64,000 nucleotides of DNA from Maritalea myrionectae DSM 19524 (GCF_000423365.1 NZ_AUHV01000005.1:124001-188000); one strand, 5' to 3'. Numbered from the stretch's first letter, positions 53,868-63,974 are shown. Notes: generated by a model not told the origin, from the sequence alone. A program made the numbers and translations.

Positions 53868-55406
53868 ATGACGCAAAAAAGCGCGGAGCATCTGCTTCAG
53901 CTTGACGGCATTTCCAAATATTATGGCAGTTTCAAAGCCAATGATCGGATCGACCTTTCGATCATGCCGGGCGAAATTCATGCGCTCCTGGGCGAAAATG
54001 GCGCCGGCAAATCAACTTTGGTGAAAATGCTCTATGGCAGCCTGCAGCCAGACGAGGGCCAAATATTGTGGCAGGGCCAAAAGGTCAATATTGCCAACCC
54101 AGCAGAAGCCCGCACCCTGGGCATTGGCATGGTTTTCCAGCATTTTTCTCTTTTTGACGCGCTAACGGTGGCAGAAAATATCGCCCTCGCGATGCCGAAA
54201 GATCAAAAACTCTCTGACATTTCCAAGCGGCTCGAAGCCGTATCGCAAGAATATGGGCTGCCGCTTAAGGCGGGTGCGCGCATTCACGATTTGTCGGTGG
54301 GCGAACGGCAGCGGGTGGAAATTGTGCGTTGCTTGCTGCAAGAACCAAAATTGTTGATCTTGGACGAACCGACCTCGGTGCTCACCCCGCAGGAATCGGA
54401 AGATTTGTTCAAAGTGTTGCGGCGGCTTTCTGATGAAGGCACTGCCATTCTTTATATTTCTCACAAATTGGCCGAAGTGCAGGCACTTTGCCAGAACGCA
54501 ACGATTTTGCGCCATGGCGAAGTGGTGGCCGACTGCATCCCCGCAAATGAAACGCCGTTAAGTTTGGCGAAGATGATGGTGGGTGATGACATTCATGAGA
54601 TTGCCCCACGGGCCACAGGCAGCGACGACGCCAAAGTAATATTGAAAGTGACTGGGCTTTCGGCCACCGGCCTTACAGGCTTTGAAACCAGCTTGAAGGA
54701 CGTCAATTTTAGTGTCCGTACCGGCGAAATCGCCGGCATTGCCGGCATTGCGGGGAATGGGCAGAACGAACTATTTGCCGTGCTTTCCGGTGAACGGACC
54801 ACAGCACCCGATATGGTGCAAATTGATGGTGAACCAGTTGGTGGCTTGTCGATTTTGCAGCGACGCAAAAAGGGCGCCATGTTTGTCTCTGAGGAACGGC
54901 TGGGCCATGCCGCTGTGCCGGAAATGAGCCTTTCTGACAATGTGGTGCTGACCCGCCATGGGCTTGAGGATGATTTGCAAACCGGGCCGTTTGTGCGCCA
55001 TGGCACCGCGCGCAAGCTCAAAGATAAAATCACCGAAATGTTTGATGTGCGCAAAGGCAATGATGATCCGCCTGCCATGTCGCTCTCAGGTGGCAATTTG
55101 CAGAAATTTGTGCTCGGACGTGAAGTAATGGCTGGGGCAAAATTGGTGATCGTGAACCAGCCGACATGGGGTGTAGACGCCGGTTCTGCGGCGCAGTTGC
55201 GGCAAAACCTGATCGACCTCGCGGCCACTGGCGCGGCCATTTTGGTGATCTCACAAGATCTGGACGAACTGTTTGAGATTTCTGACCGTCTGGCCACCAT
55301 GGCCGCGGGCGAGTTATCTCCTTTTGTCCCGACAGCAAAAACCAACCGCAATGAAGTTGGTTTGAAAATGACAGGCGTATTTGCGCCAGCGGAAGGGGCA
55401 CATTGA
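53868..55406 (+). CDS. Nucleoside/BMP-type ABC transporter ATPase, two domains
   Basis: A 512-residue ATPase with two tandem ABC domains. The first has GENGAGKST (Walker A), LSVGERQR and LLILDEPTSVL. The second has GIAGNGQNELF in place of Walker A (usual for this family) and SGGNLQKFVLGREV with VNQPTWGVD. This arrangement marks simple-sugar or purine-nucleoside importers with BMP-type binding proteins. It overlaps the first permease by 4 bases. A small perfect palindrome TGCGCTTGCGCA (53802-53813) lies upstream of the start. Confidence 0.92.
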   Translation: MTQKSAEHLLQLDGISKYYGSFKANDRIDLSIMPGEIHALLGENGAGKSTLVKMLYGSLQPDEGQILWQGQKVNIANPAEARTLGIGMVFQHFSLFDALTVAENIALAMPKDQKLSDISKRLEAVSQEYGLPLKAGARIHDLSVGERQRVEIVRCLLQEPKLLILDEPTSVLTPQESEDLFKVLRRLSDEGTAILYISHKLAEVQALCQNATILRHGEVVADCIPANETPLSLAKMMVGDDIHEIAPRATGSDDAKVILKVTGLSATGLTGFETSLKDVNFSVRTGEIAGIAGIAGNGQNELFAVLSGERTTAPDMVQIDGEPVGGLSILQRRKKGAMFVSEERLGHAAVPEMSLSDNVVLTRHGLEDDLQTGPFVRHGTARKLKDKITEMFDVRKGNDDPPAMSLSGGNLQKFVLGREVMAGAKLVIVNQPTWGVDAGSAAQLRQNLIDLAATGAAILVISQDLDELFEISDRLATMAAGELSPFVPTAKTNRNEVGLKMTGVFAPAEGAH

Positions 55407-56491
55407 TGCGATTGGAACTGATTAAACGCAGCGCCCCTGCCCCCGCCATGCGCTTTTTGTCGCCATTGTTGGGGCTGGTTTTGGCGGTGATCGCCGGGGC
55501 AATTATGTTTTCGGCGTTGGGCAAAGCACCAGACCGGGCGCTATATGCCTTCTTTATCGAACCTGTTTCCGAGATGTGGAGCGTGCATGAGCTTTTGATC
55601 AAAGCCGCGCCATTGATTTTGATGGGGGCGGGACTTTGCATCTGCTTCCAATCGAACAATTGGAATATCGGCGCCGAGGGGCAAATGATTGTCGGTGCAA
55701 TTTTTGGCGCCGCGCTGCCGATCTTACTCCCGGATGTGCAGAACTTTTTAATCCTGCCTTTGATGCTGATTTTCGGCATTTTGGGCGGCATGCTTTATGG
55801 CTTTATTCCGGCTTTGTTGAAGGCCAAGTTTAAGACCAATGAAATCCTCACCAGCTTGATGCTGGTTTATGTGGCCCAAATGTTGCTCGATTGGATCGTG
55901 CGCGGCCCTTGGCGGAACCCGGAAGGATTGAACTTTCCAGAATCGCGTCGCTTTCATGAATGGGCCCGTATCCCGGAAATGTTCCCAGCAGATGGCCGCG
56001 CCAATTGGGGCTTTGTCATTGCCGTTGTGGTCGCCATTGCCTTGGGTGTGATGTTGGCGAAAAGCCTTAAAGGCTTTGAGGTGAAGGTGATCGGCACCAG
56101 CCCGAAAGCGGCGCAATTTGCGGGATTTGATTCCAAAAAGATGATCTTTTTTGCCTTTTTGCTGGCCGGTGGCTGTGCGGGGCTGGCGGGTATAATTGAA
56201 GTGGCCGGAGCCACCGGGCAATTGCGTCCCACGGTTTCACCCGGCTATGGCTTTACTGCCATCATTGTTGCCTATTTGGGGCGGCTAAACCCGATTGGCG
56301 CAATTGTAGCCGGGCTGGTCCTCGCCCTCACCTATTTGGGCGGCGAAGCGGCGCAGATCAGCCTTGGGCTTTCAGATAAGATCGCCCGGGTGTTCCAAGG
56401 CCTTATCCTGTTTTTCGTGCTCGCTTGCGACACGCTCATTCTTTATAAAATCCGCCTCAGTTTTGGCGCTGCAACTAAGGGAGCCGCATAA
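55403..56491 (+). CDS. BMP-type ABC transporter permease 1
   Basis: A 362-residue permease with about ten hydrophobic helices and the motif NWNIGAEGQMIVGAIFGAALP (about 88-108), which is typical of the nucleoside/simple-sugar permeases paired with BMP proteins. The conserved cytoplasmic loop VIGTSPKAAQFAGFDSKKM contacts the ATPase. It overlaps the ATPase and next permease genes at both ends. Confidence 0.92.
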   Translation: MMRLELIKRSAPAPAMRFLSPLLGLVLAVIAGAIMFSALGKAPDRALYAFFIEPVSEMWSVHELLIKAAPLILMGAGLCICFQSNNWNIGAEGQMIVGAIFGAALPILLPDVQNFLILPLMLIFGILGGMLYGFIPALLKAKFKTNEILTSLMLVYVAQMLLDWIVRGPWRNPEGLNFPESRRFHEWARIPEMFPADGRANWGFVIAVVVAIALGVMLAKSLKGFEVKVIGTSPKAAQFAGFDSKKMIFFAFLLAGGCAGLAGIIEVAGATGQLRPTVSPGYGFTAIIVAYLGRLNPIGAIVAGLVLALTYLGGEAAQISLGLSDKIARVFQGLILFFVLACDTLILYKIRLSFGAATKGAA

Positions 56492-57411
56492 TGGGCATGA
56501 CAGAAGCCATTTTGTTGACCATTGCCACCGCGGCAACCCCGCTTTTGATCGCCGCCATTGGCGAATTGGTGGTGGAACGCTCCGGCGTATTGAACCTTGG
56601 TGTTGAAGGCATGATGGTGATGGGGGCCGTGGGCGGCTTTGTCATTGCCAACCTTACGGGCAACCCTTGGATTGGCATACTTGCCGCGATCGCGTTGGGT
56701 GCCCTCACTTCGCTGCTATTTGGTTTTCTCACGCTGACATTGGCCGCAAACCAAGTTGCGACAGGCTTGTCGCTGACGATTTTGGGTTTGGGTGTATCCA
56801 GCTTGATGGGCGAAAAGTTTGTCGGCCAAGCCGGAGAAAAAATGGGCAATTTAGACATCCCCATTTTGACAGATATTCCCCTTGTTGGCCCTGTTATTTT
56901 TGGACAGGACCCCATTTTTTACCTCTCAATCCTGCTGGTTGTGGCGGTAAGCTGGTTTCTGTTTCGCACCCGCGCCGGGCTGACACTTCGTTCGATTGGC
57001 AATAACCACCATTCAGCCCACGCCTTGGGCATTCCTGTGTTGCGTTATCGCTATTTGGCTGTGATGTTTGGTGGGGCCTGTGCGGGTTTGGCTGGCGGAC
57101 ATTTGTCGCTGGTTTACACACCACAATGGGTGGAAAACATGACTGCTGGCCGTGGCTGGATTGCCCTGGCGCTTGTGGTGTTCGCCTCTTGGCGACCAGC
57201 ACGGGTTTTGGCTGGCGCATATTTGTTTGGTGCGGTATCTATTGGACAATTACACGCGCAAGCGTTGGGAATTGCAGTGCCCTCACAATTGCTCACGGCT
57301 TTGCCGTTTTTGGCAACTATTGTGGTGCTGGTGCTGATTTCACAGAATGTTCGGGCGACATTGATCAACACGCCCGCAATGCTTGGTCGGCCGTTTGTGC
57401 CCGACCGTTAA
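56491..57411 (+). CDS. BMP-type ABC transporter permease 2
   Basis: A 306-residue permease, the shorter partner. NLGVEGMMVMGAVGGFVIANL (about 36-56) is the family motif and RSIGNNHHSAHALGIPVLRYR the ATPase-contact loop. It starts one base into the stop of permease 1. Together the two form the translocation channel. The size difference between the permeases is normal for this transporter class. Confidence 0.92.
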   Translation: MGMTEAILLTIATAATPLLIAAIGELVVERSGVLNLGVEGMMVMGAVGGFVIANLTGNPWIGILAAIALGALTSLLFGFLTLTLAANQVATGLSLTILGLGVSSLMGEKFVGQAGEKMGNLDIPILTDIPLVGPVIFGQDPIFYLSILLVVAVSWFLFRTRAGLTLRSIGNNHHSAHALGIPVLRYRYLAVMFGGACAGLAGGHLSLVYTPQWVENMTAGRGWIALALVVFASWRPARVLAGAYLFGAVSIGQLHAQALGIAVPSQLLTALPFLATIVVLVLISQNVRATLINTPAMLGRPFVPDR

Positions 57412-57457
57412 ACAAAAAGATTTCGGCATGTTGCCGGGTCAAACATTGGAGGTAGAG

Positions 57458-58531
57458 ATGAAGAAACTGCTGATTGGACTTGCTGGCGTTGCCGCAATGT
57501 CGCTTGGCATGGCGGCTTCTGCACTTGCAGAAGATCCCATGAAAGTGTGCTTTGTGTATGTTGGCTCAAAAACTGATGGCGGCTGGACACAGGCGCACGA
57601 TATTGGCCGCCAAGAATTGCAAGCGCATTTTGGTGACAAAATCGAAACTCCGTTCATTGAGAACGTGGCTGAAGGCCCTCAGGCAGAAGGCGTTATCGAA
57701 CGGTTTGCCCGCTCTGGCTGTGAAATGATCTTCACCACCAGCTTTGGCTTTATGGATCAAACCATGGCTGTTGCGGAGCGCTTTCCAGACGTGAAGTTTG
57801 AGCACGCCACTGGCTATAAAACAGCTGAAAACGTGACCAGCTACAATTCACGCTTCTATCAAGGCCGCTATATTCTTGGTCAGATCGCAGCAGAAGTGAG
57901 CGAAAAGGGCGTGGCAGGCTATATTGCGTCATTCCCAATTCCAGAAGTTGTGCAAGGCATCAACGCCTTTACACTGGGTGCCCAGAGTGTGAACCCAGAT
58001 TTCAAACTGAAAGTGGTTTGGGTGAACTCATGGTTTGACGCCGGTAAAGAAGCCGATGCGGCCAAAGCCTTGATCGACCAAGGCGTTGACATTTTGACCC
58101 AGCACACTGACTCCACTGCACCAATGCAAGTGGCAGCAGAGCGTGGCATCAAAGCGTTCGGTCAGGCTTCTGACATGATTGCAGCCGGCCCAGAAACACA
58201 ATTGACTGCGATTGTGGACACTTGGGGTGCCTACTACATCAAGCGCGTGCAAGACGTGATGGATGGCACATGGGAAAGCCAGTCAACCTGGGATGGTTTG
58301 GCAGAAGGCATTCTTGAAATGGCGCCATACACCAACATGCCAGACGATGTGAAAGCCATGGCGGAAGCCACAGAGGCTGCCATTGTTTCAGGTGAGTTGA
58401 AGCCATTCACTGGCCCTGTGAACAAGCAAGACGGTTCTGTTTGGCTTGAAGAAGGCGAAGTGGCCGAAGATGGCGTATTGCTTGGCCTCAACTTCTATGT
58501 TGAAGGCGTTGATGATCAATTGCCGCAATAA
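57458..58531 (+). CDS. BMP-family substrate-binding protein of the purine/nucleoside transporter
   Basis: A 357-residue exported binding protein. The signal peptide ends about residue 24 (ASALA). The mature part has VCFVYVGSKTDGGWTQAHD, typical of the BMP/Med family, GYIASFPIPEVVQGINAFTLG and QHTDSTAPMQVAAERG. Such proteins bind purine nucleosides or nucleobases. With adenine deaminase next door, a purine ligand is probable. The ATG at 57458 has GGAGG upstream. An earlier in-frame Met lies inside the permease gene. Confidence 0.9.
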   Translation: MKKLLIGLAGVAAMSLGMAASALAEDPMKVCFVYVGSKTDGGWTQAHDIGRQELQAHFGDKIETPFIENVAEGPQAEGVIERFARSGCEMIFTTSFGFMDQTMAVAERFPDVKFEHATGYKTAENVTSYNSRFYQGRYILGQIAAEVSEKGVAGYIASFPIPEVVQGINAFTLGAQSVNPDFKLKVVWVNSWFDAGKEADAAKALIDQGVDILTQHTDSTAPMQVAAERGIKAFGQASDMIAAGPETQLTAIVDTWGAYYIKRVQDVMDGTWESQSTWDGLAEGILEMAPYTNMPDDVKAMAEATEAAIVSGELKPFTGPVNKQDGSVWLEEGEVAEDGVLLGLNFYVEGVDDQLPQ

Positions 58532-58556
58532 GGGCTGAATAGCTTTTTATGATTTG

Positions 58557-58584
58557 AGGGCGGGTCGTATGATCCGCCCTTTTC
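58557..58584 (+). terminator. Intrinsic terminator after the BMP transporter operon
   Basis: Arms AGGGCGGGTC (58557-58566) and GATCCGCCCT (58571-58580), with one G-T pair and a GTAT loop, followed by TTTCT. Adenine deaminase therefore has its own promoter or depends on readthrough. Confidence 0.75.
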
Positions 58585-58649
58585 TATTGGTGCTGAAACC
58601 GCTATAATATTTGACCAAAAGATAAAAATAGAACGCTGGGGGAATGGTG

Positions 58650-60356
58650 ATGAACAAGGCGGAATTGGCCAGGATGATCCAAGCGGGCGCGGGCCAGCGC
58701 AAAGCGGATCTGGTGATCAAAAATGTGCGCCTGCTCGATATCATCACGGGTGAAATTACCACCAGCGATATTGCCATTGTCGGCAACCGGATTGTGGGCA
58801 CTCATTCCACTTATGAGGGCGAACGCGAAATTGATGGGGCAGACCGCTTTGCTGTGCCGGGGTTTATTGACACCCATCTGCATATTGAAAGCTCGCTGGT
58901 GTCGCCGATGGAGTTCGACCATTGTGTGTTGCCTTACGGGCTGACCACCGCTATTTGCGACCCACATGAAATTGCCAATGTGCTGGGCGCGGCCGGAATC
59001 AAATATTTTCTCGATGCGTCAGAACGCAGCCTGATGGACATTAAGGTCAATCTGTCCTCCTGCGTGCCCGCCACGGCGTTTGAAACATCTGGTGCGGAAT
59101 TGCTGATTGAGGATCTGCTGCCCTATCGCGACCATCCGAGCGTGATCGGGTTGGCGGAATTTATGAACTTCCCCGGTGTGATCAACACCAATGATGAGGT
59201 GCTCGACAAGCTGCTGGCATTTCAGGATGGGCATATTGATGGCCACGCGCCACTGCTGCGCGGCGATGATTTGAACGGCTATTTGGCCGCAAAAATTCGT
59301 ACCGACCATGAATGTACCACAGCCGATGAAGCGCGGGAGAAGATGCGCAAAGGCATGGCGATTTTGATCCGCGAAGGCTCTGTGTCGAAAGATTTGAATG
59401 CGCTCGCGGAAGTGCTGACCGCGGAAAGCTCCAGCTTTGTGGCGCTATGCACCGATGACCGCAATCCGCTGGATATCCATGAGGAAGGCCATTTGGACAG
59501 CTTGATCCGTCGTCTGATCGCCAAAGGCTGCCCGATGCATCATGTTTATCGCGCGGCGAGCCATTCGGCGGCACGGATTTTCGGCCTCGATGATCGGGGT
59601 ATTGTCGCCCCAGGCTGGCTGGCGGACATTGTGTTGCTGGATGATTTGGAACAATGCGCGGTGAGCGATGTGATCAAATCCGGCCAGTTGGTGGATGATG
59701 CCGCTTTTGCGGCGCGGCCTTCGCTTGAGCCGATTGGTCTTCATTCGATGAAGGCACAAAAGACCACCCCTGATCAGTTTAAGGTGCCGGCCAGTGAGGG
59801 CAAAAACCTGACCCCGATGATGGGGGTGAAGCCCGGCCTGATCCTCACCTATCGTGAAGAGGGCGTGTTGCCGCGCGAGGACGGCATTTTGCAGCCAGAC
59901 ACGGCACAGGACGCCATCCAAGTGAGCGTGGTGGAGCGGCACGGCAAGAATGGCAATATTGGCCATGGGTTTGTGAAAGGTTTCGGGCTGAAACAAGGGG
60001 CGATTGCCTCTTCGGTGGGCCATGACAGCCACAACATCACTTTGGTGGGCACCAACCCGGACGATTTAAGCGCCGCCGCCAACCGCATTATTGACATGCG
60101 CGGCGGTTTTTGCGTGGCGCATGAGGGCAAGATTTTGGCGGAGCTGTCCTTGCCCATTGCCGGGCTGATGAGCGAACTGCCGTTTGAAGAAGTGGCCCAT
60201 GCGTTGGAGAAGCTGCGCGATGCGGCACATGGTTTGGGGTGCACGCTGCCTGAACCGTTTTTGCAAGTCGCGTTTCTGGCATTGCCGGTGATTCCACATT
60301 TGAAGATGACGGATTATGGGCTGTTTGATGTGGATGCGTTTGATTTTGTGAAGTGA
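58650..60356 (+). CDS. ade: Adenine deaminase
   Basis: Metal-dependent amidohydrolase of 568 residues converting adenine to hypoxanthine and ammonia. Metal-binding FIDTHLHIESS (about 72-82), GLTTAICDPHEIANV and the C-terminal LVGTNPDDLSAAANRI with GGFCVAHEGKI are all characteristic of Ade rather than other amidohydrolases. Of two nearby Met codons, 58650 has the better spacing from GGGGGAA. It follows the BMP transporter on the same strand, so uptake and deamination are coupled in place if not in transcript. Confidence 0.93.
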   Translation: MNKAELARMIQAGAGQRKADLVIKNVRLLDIITGEITTSDIAIVGNRIVGTHSTYEGEREIDGADRFAVPGFIDTHLHIESSLVSPMEFDHCVLPYGLTTAICDPHEIANVLGAAGIKYFLDASERSLMDIKVNLSSCVPATAFETSGAELLIEDLLPYRDHPSVIGLAEFMNFPGVINTNDEVLDKLLAFQDGHIDGHAPLLRGDDLNGYLAAKIRTDHECTTADEAREKMRKGMAILIREGSVSKDLNALAEVLTAESSSFVALCTDDRNPLDIHEEGHLDSLIRRLIAKGCPMHHVYRAASHSAARIFGLDDRGIVAPGWLADIVLLDDLEQCAVSDVIKSGQLVDDAAFAARPSLEPIGLHSMKAQKTTPDQFKVPASEGKNLTPMMGVKPGLILTYREEGVLPREDGILQPDTAQDAIQVSVVERHGKNGNIGHGFVKGFGLKQGAIASSVGHDSHNITLVGTNPDDLSAAANRIIDMRGGFCVAHEGKILAELSLPIAGLMSELPFEEVAHALEKLRDAAHGLGCTLPEPFLQVAFLALPVIPHLKMTDYGLFDVDAFDFVK

Positions 60357-60406
60357 GGGGCGCGTCGTTCAATAAGTGACGCTCCTGTGTAACCGTTGGT
60401 GCTGCA

Positions 60407-60441
60407 TGGATTACCGGATCAAGTCCGGTAATGACGGTGGA
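60407..60441. repeat. REP-like palindrome
   Basis: TGGATTACCGGATCAAGTCCGGTAATGACGG-type element with core CCGGATCAAGTCCGG. It resembles the copy at 7091-7124, with base pairs changed on both arms so pairing is kept. It lies between convergent genes ade and guaD. Confidence 0.65.
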
Positions 60442-60510
60442 GTGTAGGCAGATGATTTACACAGAAACAAACTCACATGAGCCGCTGAGCGCACAAAACC
60501 CACTAGGCCG

Positions 60511-60578
60511 CCCCGGACCTGATCCGGGGCCTACTTGCCTATATTTGCGATGATATTCGGACCCGGCTCAAGGCCGGG
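60511..60578. repeat. Two further short palindromes of the REP-like type
   Basis: CCCCGGA-CCTGA-TCCGGGG (60511-60529) and CCCGGCTCAAGGCCGGG (60562-60578, nearly perfect). With the 60407 element they make a cluster of three in 170 bases between convergent genes, and could act as transcription stops for both. Confidence 0.55.
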
Positions 60579-60593
60579 AGGCCGCTAGAGGTG

Positions 60594-61907
60594 TTACCCT
60601 GCCAGTTTAGACTTTAGCGCTTCCCCAGCGACATATGTTTCCACGATGGCGCGGTCGTCGCCCATGGTTTGCAGGAGAAACAGCTCTTGTTCCAGATCGT
60701 GCACTGTTTCCATGCGCAGCTTCATCACAGGGGTTGCTGTGGCGTCGAGGACGATAAAGTCGGCATCGCTGCCTTCGTCCAAAGTACCGATACGGCTTTG
60801 CAGGGAAAGGGCCTCAGCGTTGCCTAATGTCGCTTGGTAAAAGCTAACCAGAGGTGGCAGGCGTTGGCCTTGCAATTGCAAGACTTTGTAGCCCTCATCC
60901 ATGGTACGCAGCATGGAGATGGAGGTGCCGCCGCCAATATCGGTGGCCAAGCCAATGCGGCCCTGTTTGTGGTCACCTTCCATATTTTGCCAATCAAAAT
61001 GGCCGGAGCCGATAAACATATTTGAGGTGGGGCAGAAGACCGCCACGGACTTTGTGTCAAACATGGCGTCGCGCTCGCGATCGCTCATATGGATGCAATG
61101 GCCGAACAAGGATTTGTCGCCCACCAGCCCATATTTTTCATAGATGGCAAAATAGTCGCCAGCGTCAGGATAAAGCTCGTTGGTGAAGGCGATTTCGTTT
61201 TTGTTTTCATTCAAATGGGTTTGAATGTGCAGGTCTGGAAATTCTTTCGCCAAGGCCCCTGCGGCTTCCAATTGCTCTGGCGTGGAGGTGATGGCGAAGC
61301 GGGGGGTGATCACATAATAATTGCGGCCGAGCCCATGCCATTTTTCAATGCCGGCTTTGGTGTCGTCATAGGATGATTGTGGCGTGTCAGTGAGCGCTTC
61401 TGGCGCTTCGCGATCCATCATCACTTTGCCGCCCAGCATCAGCATATTGCGGTGGGAGGCGGCGCTGAAATAGGCATCAACCGAGCCGGGATGCACCGAA
61501 CAAAAGGCACTGGCGGTGGTGGTGCCATTGCGGATAAACTCGTCCATCAAATGGTCTGCAATCCGCGCCGCATGCACGGAATCGCTAAAGCGTTGCTCTT
61601 CCACAAAGGTATATGTGTTCAACCATTCCAACAGTGACCCGGCATAAGACGCCAACACCTGCATTTGCGGGAAATGCATATGCGGATCAATAAAGCCGGG
61701 CATAATCAGCTTGCCGCAATGGTCATGGATTTGCACGCCATCGTCTGCTTGCGTTCGCACCTCGTCAAAACTGCCCATAGCGGCAATGGTGCCGTTGCGC
61801 ACCAGCAGAGCGCCATCTTCAATATAGCGATAGGCGCTGTCATCATCGCGCGCCTGCGGTTTCGCGTGGAAGCTCAGCAAGCGCCCACGGACTAGTTTTT
61901 CACTCAT
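60594..61907 (-). CDS. guaD: Guanine deaminase
   Basis: A 437-residue amidohydrolase that turns guanine into xanthine and ammonia. Metal ligands appear in GFIDPHMHFPQ (about 75-85), QTHLNEN, FGHCIHMSDRE and the C-terminal ATDIGGG. The PGFIDPHMHFPQ wording and the FCSVHPGSVDAY segment are typical of GuaD. It is the last gene of the xdhB-xdhC-puuD-guaD unit, 11 bases after puuD, so its xanthine product feeds the dehydrogenase encoded upstream. Confidence 0.93.
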   Translation of the reverse strand: MSEKLVRGRLLSFHAKPQARDDDSAYRYIEDGALLVRNGTIAAMGSFDEVRTQADDGVQIHDHCGKLIMPGFIDPHMHFPQMQVLASYAGSLLEWLNTYTFVEEQRFSDSVHAARIADHLMDEFIRNGTTTASAFCSVHPGSVDAYFSAASHRNMLMLGGKVMMDREAPEALTDTPQSSYDDTKAGIEKWHGLGRNYYVITPRFAITSTPEQLEAAGALAKEFPDLHIQTHLNENKNEIAFTNELYPDAGDYFAIYEKYGLVGDKSLFGHCIHMSDRERDAMFDTKSVAVFCPTSNMFIGSGHFDWQNMEGDHKQGRIGLATDIGGGTSISMLRTMDEGYKVLQLQGQRLPPLVSFYQATLGNAEALSLQSRIGTLDEGSDADFIVLDATATPVMKLRMETVHDLEQELFLLQTMGDDRAIVETYVAGEALKSKLAG

Positions 61908-61918
61908 ATTGATCGGTC

Positions 61919-63142
61919 CTACTGATTTACGCTTTCATACCATGCCACAAGCAGCTCGCGCTCTTCATCTGACATGTAGGTCACATTGCCCGGCGGCATG
62001 GCGTGGCTGCGCCCGGCCTGGATATAAATCTCCTTGGCGTGGGCGGCAATGGCCTGGTCATTATCCAAAATGACATTTTTCGGCGCTTGATGCACCCCAT
62101 CCCACACCGGCTCTTCGGTGTGACACATGGAGCAGCGGCCCATCACCGTGTCGCGCGCCTCTTCAAATTGTGCGGACGCCATAAAAGGCGCGGCATTGAG
62201 GGTGGCCATTTTATCTTCGGTGAGGCCGGAGATTTTCGGATTGGTGGAGAGCCACATGATCAGGATAAACAACACTGCCGAAATAAACCATGTCCAGCTC
62301 AAGGACTTGCCGGTTTCGTGCTTGGTGTTGAAGAAATGACGGATCAGCACGCCGATCAAAAAGATCATTGAGGCGATCACCCAATTATATTGGGTGGCGA
62401 AGGCCAGCGGGTAATGGTTCGACAACATCAAAAAGATCACCGGCAGGGTGAGATAATTATTGTGCACCGAGCGCTGTTTCGACTGTTTGCCCAAGGCTGG
62501 GTCCGGCTCTTTACCGGCCTTCAAATCCGCCACAATCACTTTTTGATTGGGGATGATGATGAAAAACACATTGGCCGACATGATGGTGGCGGTGAAGGCC
62601 CCCAAATGCAGCAGCGCGGCGCGGCCGGTGAATATTTGGGTGTAGCCCCAAGCCATAAAGACCAGCACGCCAAACAGCAGCACCATCAGACCCGTATCGC
62701 TTTTGCCGATGGGGGATTTGCACAAGAGATCATAAATGATCCAGCCCCCGGCGATGGAGGCGACCGACAGGAAGATGGCGAGCGGCACGCCCATATCCAT
62801 CACATTGCGGTCGATCAGATAAAGATCCGCGCTGACATAATAGACAATGGCGAGCAGGGCAAAGCCGGAAAGCCAGGTGGTGTAGGCCTCCCATTTAAAC
62901 CAGATCAGATGCTCGGGCATATGTGAGGGCGCGACCATATATTTCTTGATATGGTAGAAGCCGCCGCCATGGACCTGCCACTCCTCGCCGCGCACGCCCT
63001 TGTGCAGTTTCGGGTTGGGCTTGAGACCTAGGTCCAAGGCGATGAAATAGAAGCTGGAGCCGATCCACGCAATGGCGGTGATCACATGCAACCAGCGCAT
63101 GCCAAAGGCGATCCATTCGTAAAAAATTGCACTATCTGGCAT
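61919..63142 (-). CDS. puuD: Urate oxidase PuuD, membrane-bound with cytochrome c domain
   Basis: A 407-residue protein. Eight or nine membrane helices fill residues 1-300, and the C-terminal part carries a c-type heme motif CSMCH (about 340) followed by MPPGNVTYMSDEER, where the Met may be the axial ligand. This is the layout of PuuD, which oxidises urate to 5-hydroxyisourate and passes electrons to the respiratory chain, in place of cytosolic oxygen-dependent uricase. The start overlaps xdhC by 11 bases. Confidence 0.92.
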   Translation of the reverse strand: MPDSAIFYEWIAFGMRWLHVITAIAWIGSSFYFIALDLGLKPNPKLHKGVRGEEWQVHGGGFYHIKKYMVAPSHMPEHLIWFKWEAYTTWLSGFALLAIVYYVSADLYLIDRNVMDMGVPLAIFLSVASIAGGWIIYDLLCKSPIGKSDTGLMVLLFGVLVFMAWGYTQIFTGRAALLHLGAFTATIMSANVFFIIIPNQKVIVADLKAGKEPDPALGKQSKQRSVHNNYLTLPVIFLMLSNHYPLAFATQYNWVIASMIFLIGVLIRHFFNTKHETGKSLSWTWFISAVLFILIMWLSTNPKISGLTEDKMATLNAAPFMASAQFEEARDTVMGRCSMCHTEEPVWDGVHQAPKNVILDNDQAIAAHAKEIYIQAGRSHAMPPGNVTYMSDEERELLVAWYESVNQ

Positions 63143-63974
63143 ATTCGCCCCCCAAATTCACCTTGGCGTTCTGTGCATTCGCCGCCTGTTGTTCAATCAA
63201 TTCTGCCGCCACCAACGCCGCAATCACTTCGGGCCGTTTATCTTTGACTTTGGCGCCACCTATGGGCAGCACCAATTGATCAAATGAAGCATCTGAATAG
63301 GCATCGGCCAACCAGGAGCGGAATGTGTTGCGCTTTGATTTTGAGCCGATCATGCCGACATAGAAAAAGCGGTTCATGGCCAAGGCTTCGCCCGCGATCA
63401 TAAAGTCCAAGGCGTGATCATGGGTCACCACCACCACGCCTGCCCCATCTGGCGCGACGCGCAGTTCGGCTTCCGGCAGCGGGCTGAGGCGTTTTTCAAT
63501 ATTGTCGATTTTTGACAATTCTTCGGCACGTTGATCGATCAGGATCGGCCTGAACGGCAGCGGCTTTAACGCTTGCGCCAAAGCGCGGCCCACATGGCCT
63601 GCCCCGAAAATATAGATTGGTGTGCGAGCGTCCGCTTCGCTGCGTAAGCTCTGTTCGAAAATCTGTGCGGCGCGCGCATCGAGGCGACGCAGGGAGAAAG
63701 TGAAATGTCCGCCGCAGCATTGGCCGATTTGTGGGCCGAGCGGCAAATCGATCTCGCGATGATCCTGGCCCTGACGCAGCATTTTGCGCGCTTCGTCCAT
63801 CATCATATATTCGGCTTGGCCGCCGCCAATGGTGCCGAACATTTCTGACGCGCTAACCACCATTTTTGCGTCCATATCGCGCGGGGTTGAGCCTTTGATG
63901 GCCAAGATCTCGACCAGAATGGCCTCGCCCTTTGCCAGCGCCCAGAATTGTTGCCAAGTGGAAATCGCCCCCAT
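63132..63974 (-). CDS. xdhC: Xanthine dehydrogenase accessory protein XdhC
   Basis: A 280-residue chaperone that inserts the sulfurated molybdenum cofactor into xanthine dehydrogenase. FGTIGGGQAEYMMMDEAR (about 47-64) and LGPQIGQCCGGHFTF with the paired Cys used for cofactor binding are typical, as is the Rossmann loop YIFGAGHVGRAL (about 126-137). Its ATG shares a base with the preceding stop (TGATG), and it overlaps puuD by 11 bases. Confidence 0.93.
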   Translation of the reverse strand: MGAISTWQQFWALAKGEAILVEILAIKGSTPRDMDAKMVVSASEMFGTIGGGQAEYMMMDEARKMLRQGQDHREIDLPLGPQIGQCCGGHFTFSLRRLDARAAQIFEQSLRSEADARTPIYIFGAGHVGRALAQALKPLPFRPILIDQRAEELSKIDNIEKRLSPLPEAELRVAPDGAGVVVVTHDHALDFMIAGEALAMNRFFYVGMIGSKSKRNTFRSWLADAYSDASFDQLVLPIGGAKVKDKRPEVIAALVAAELIEQQAANAQNAKVNLGGEYAR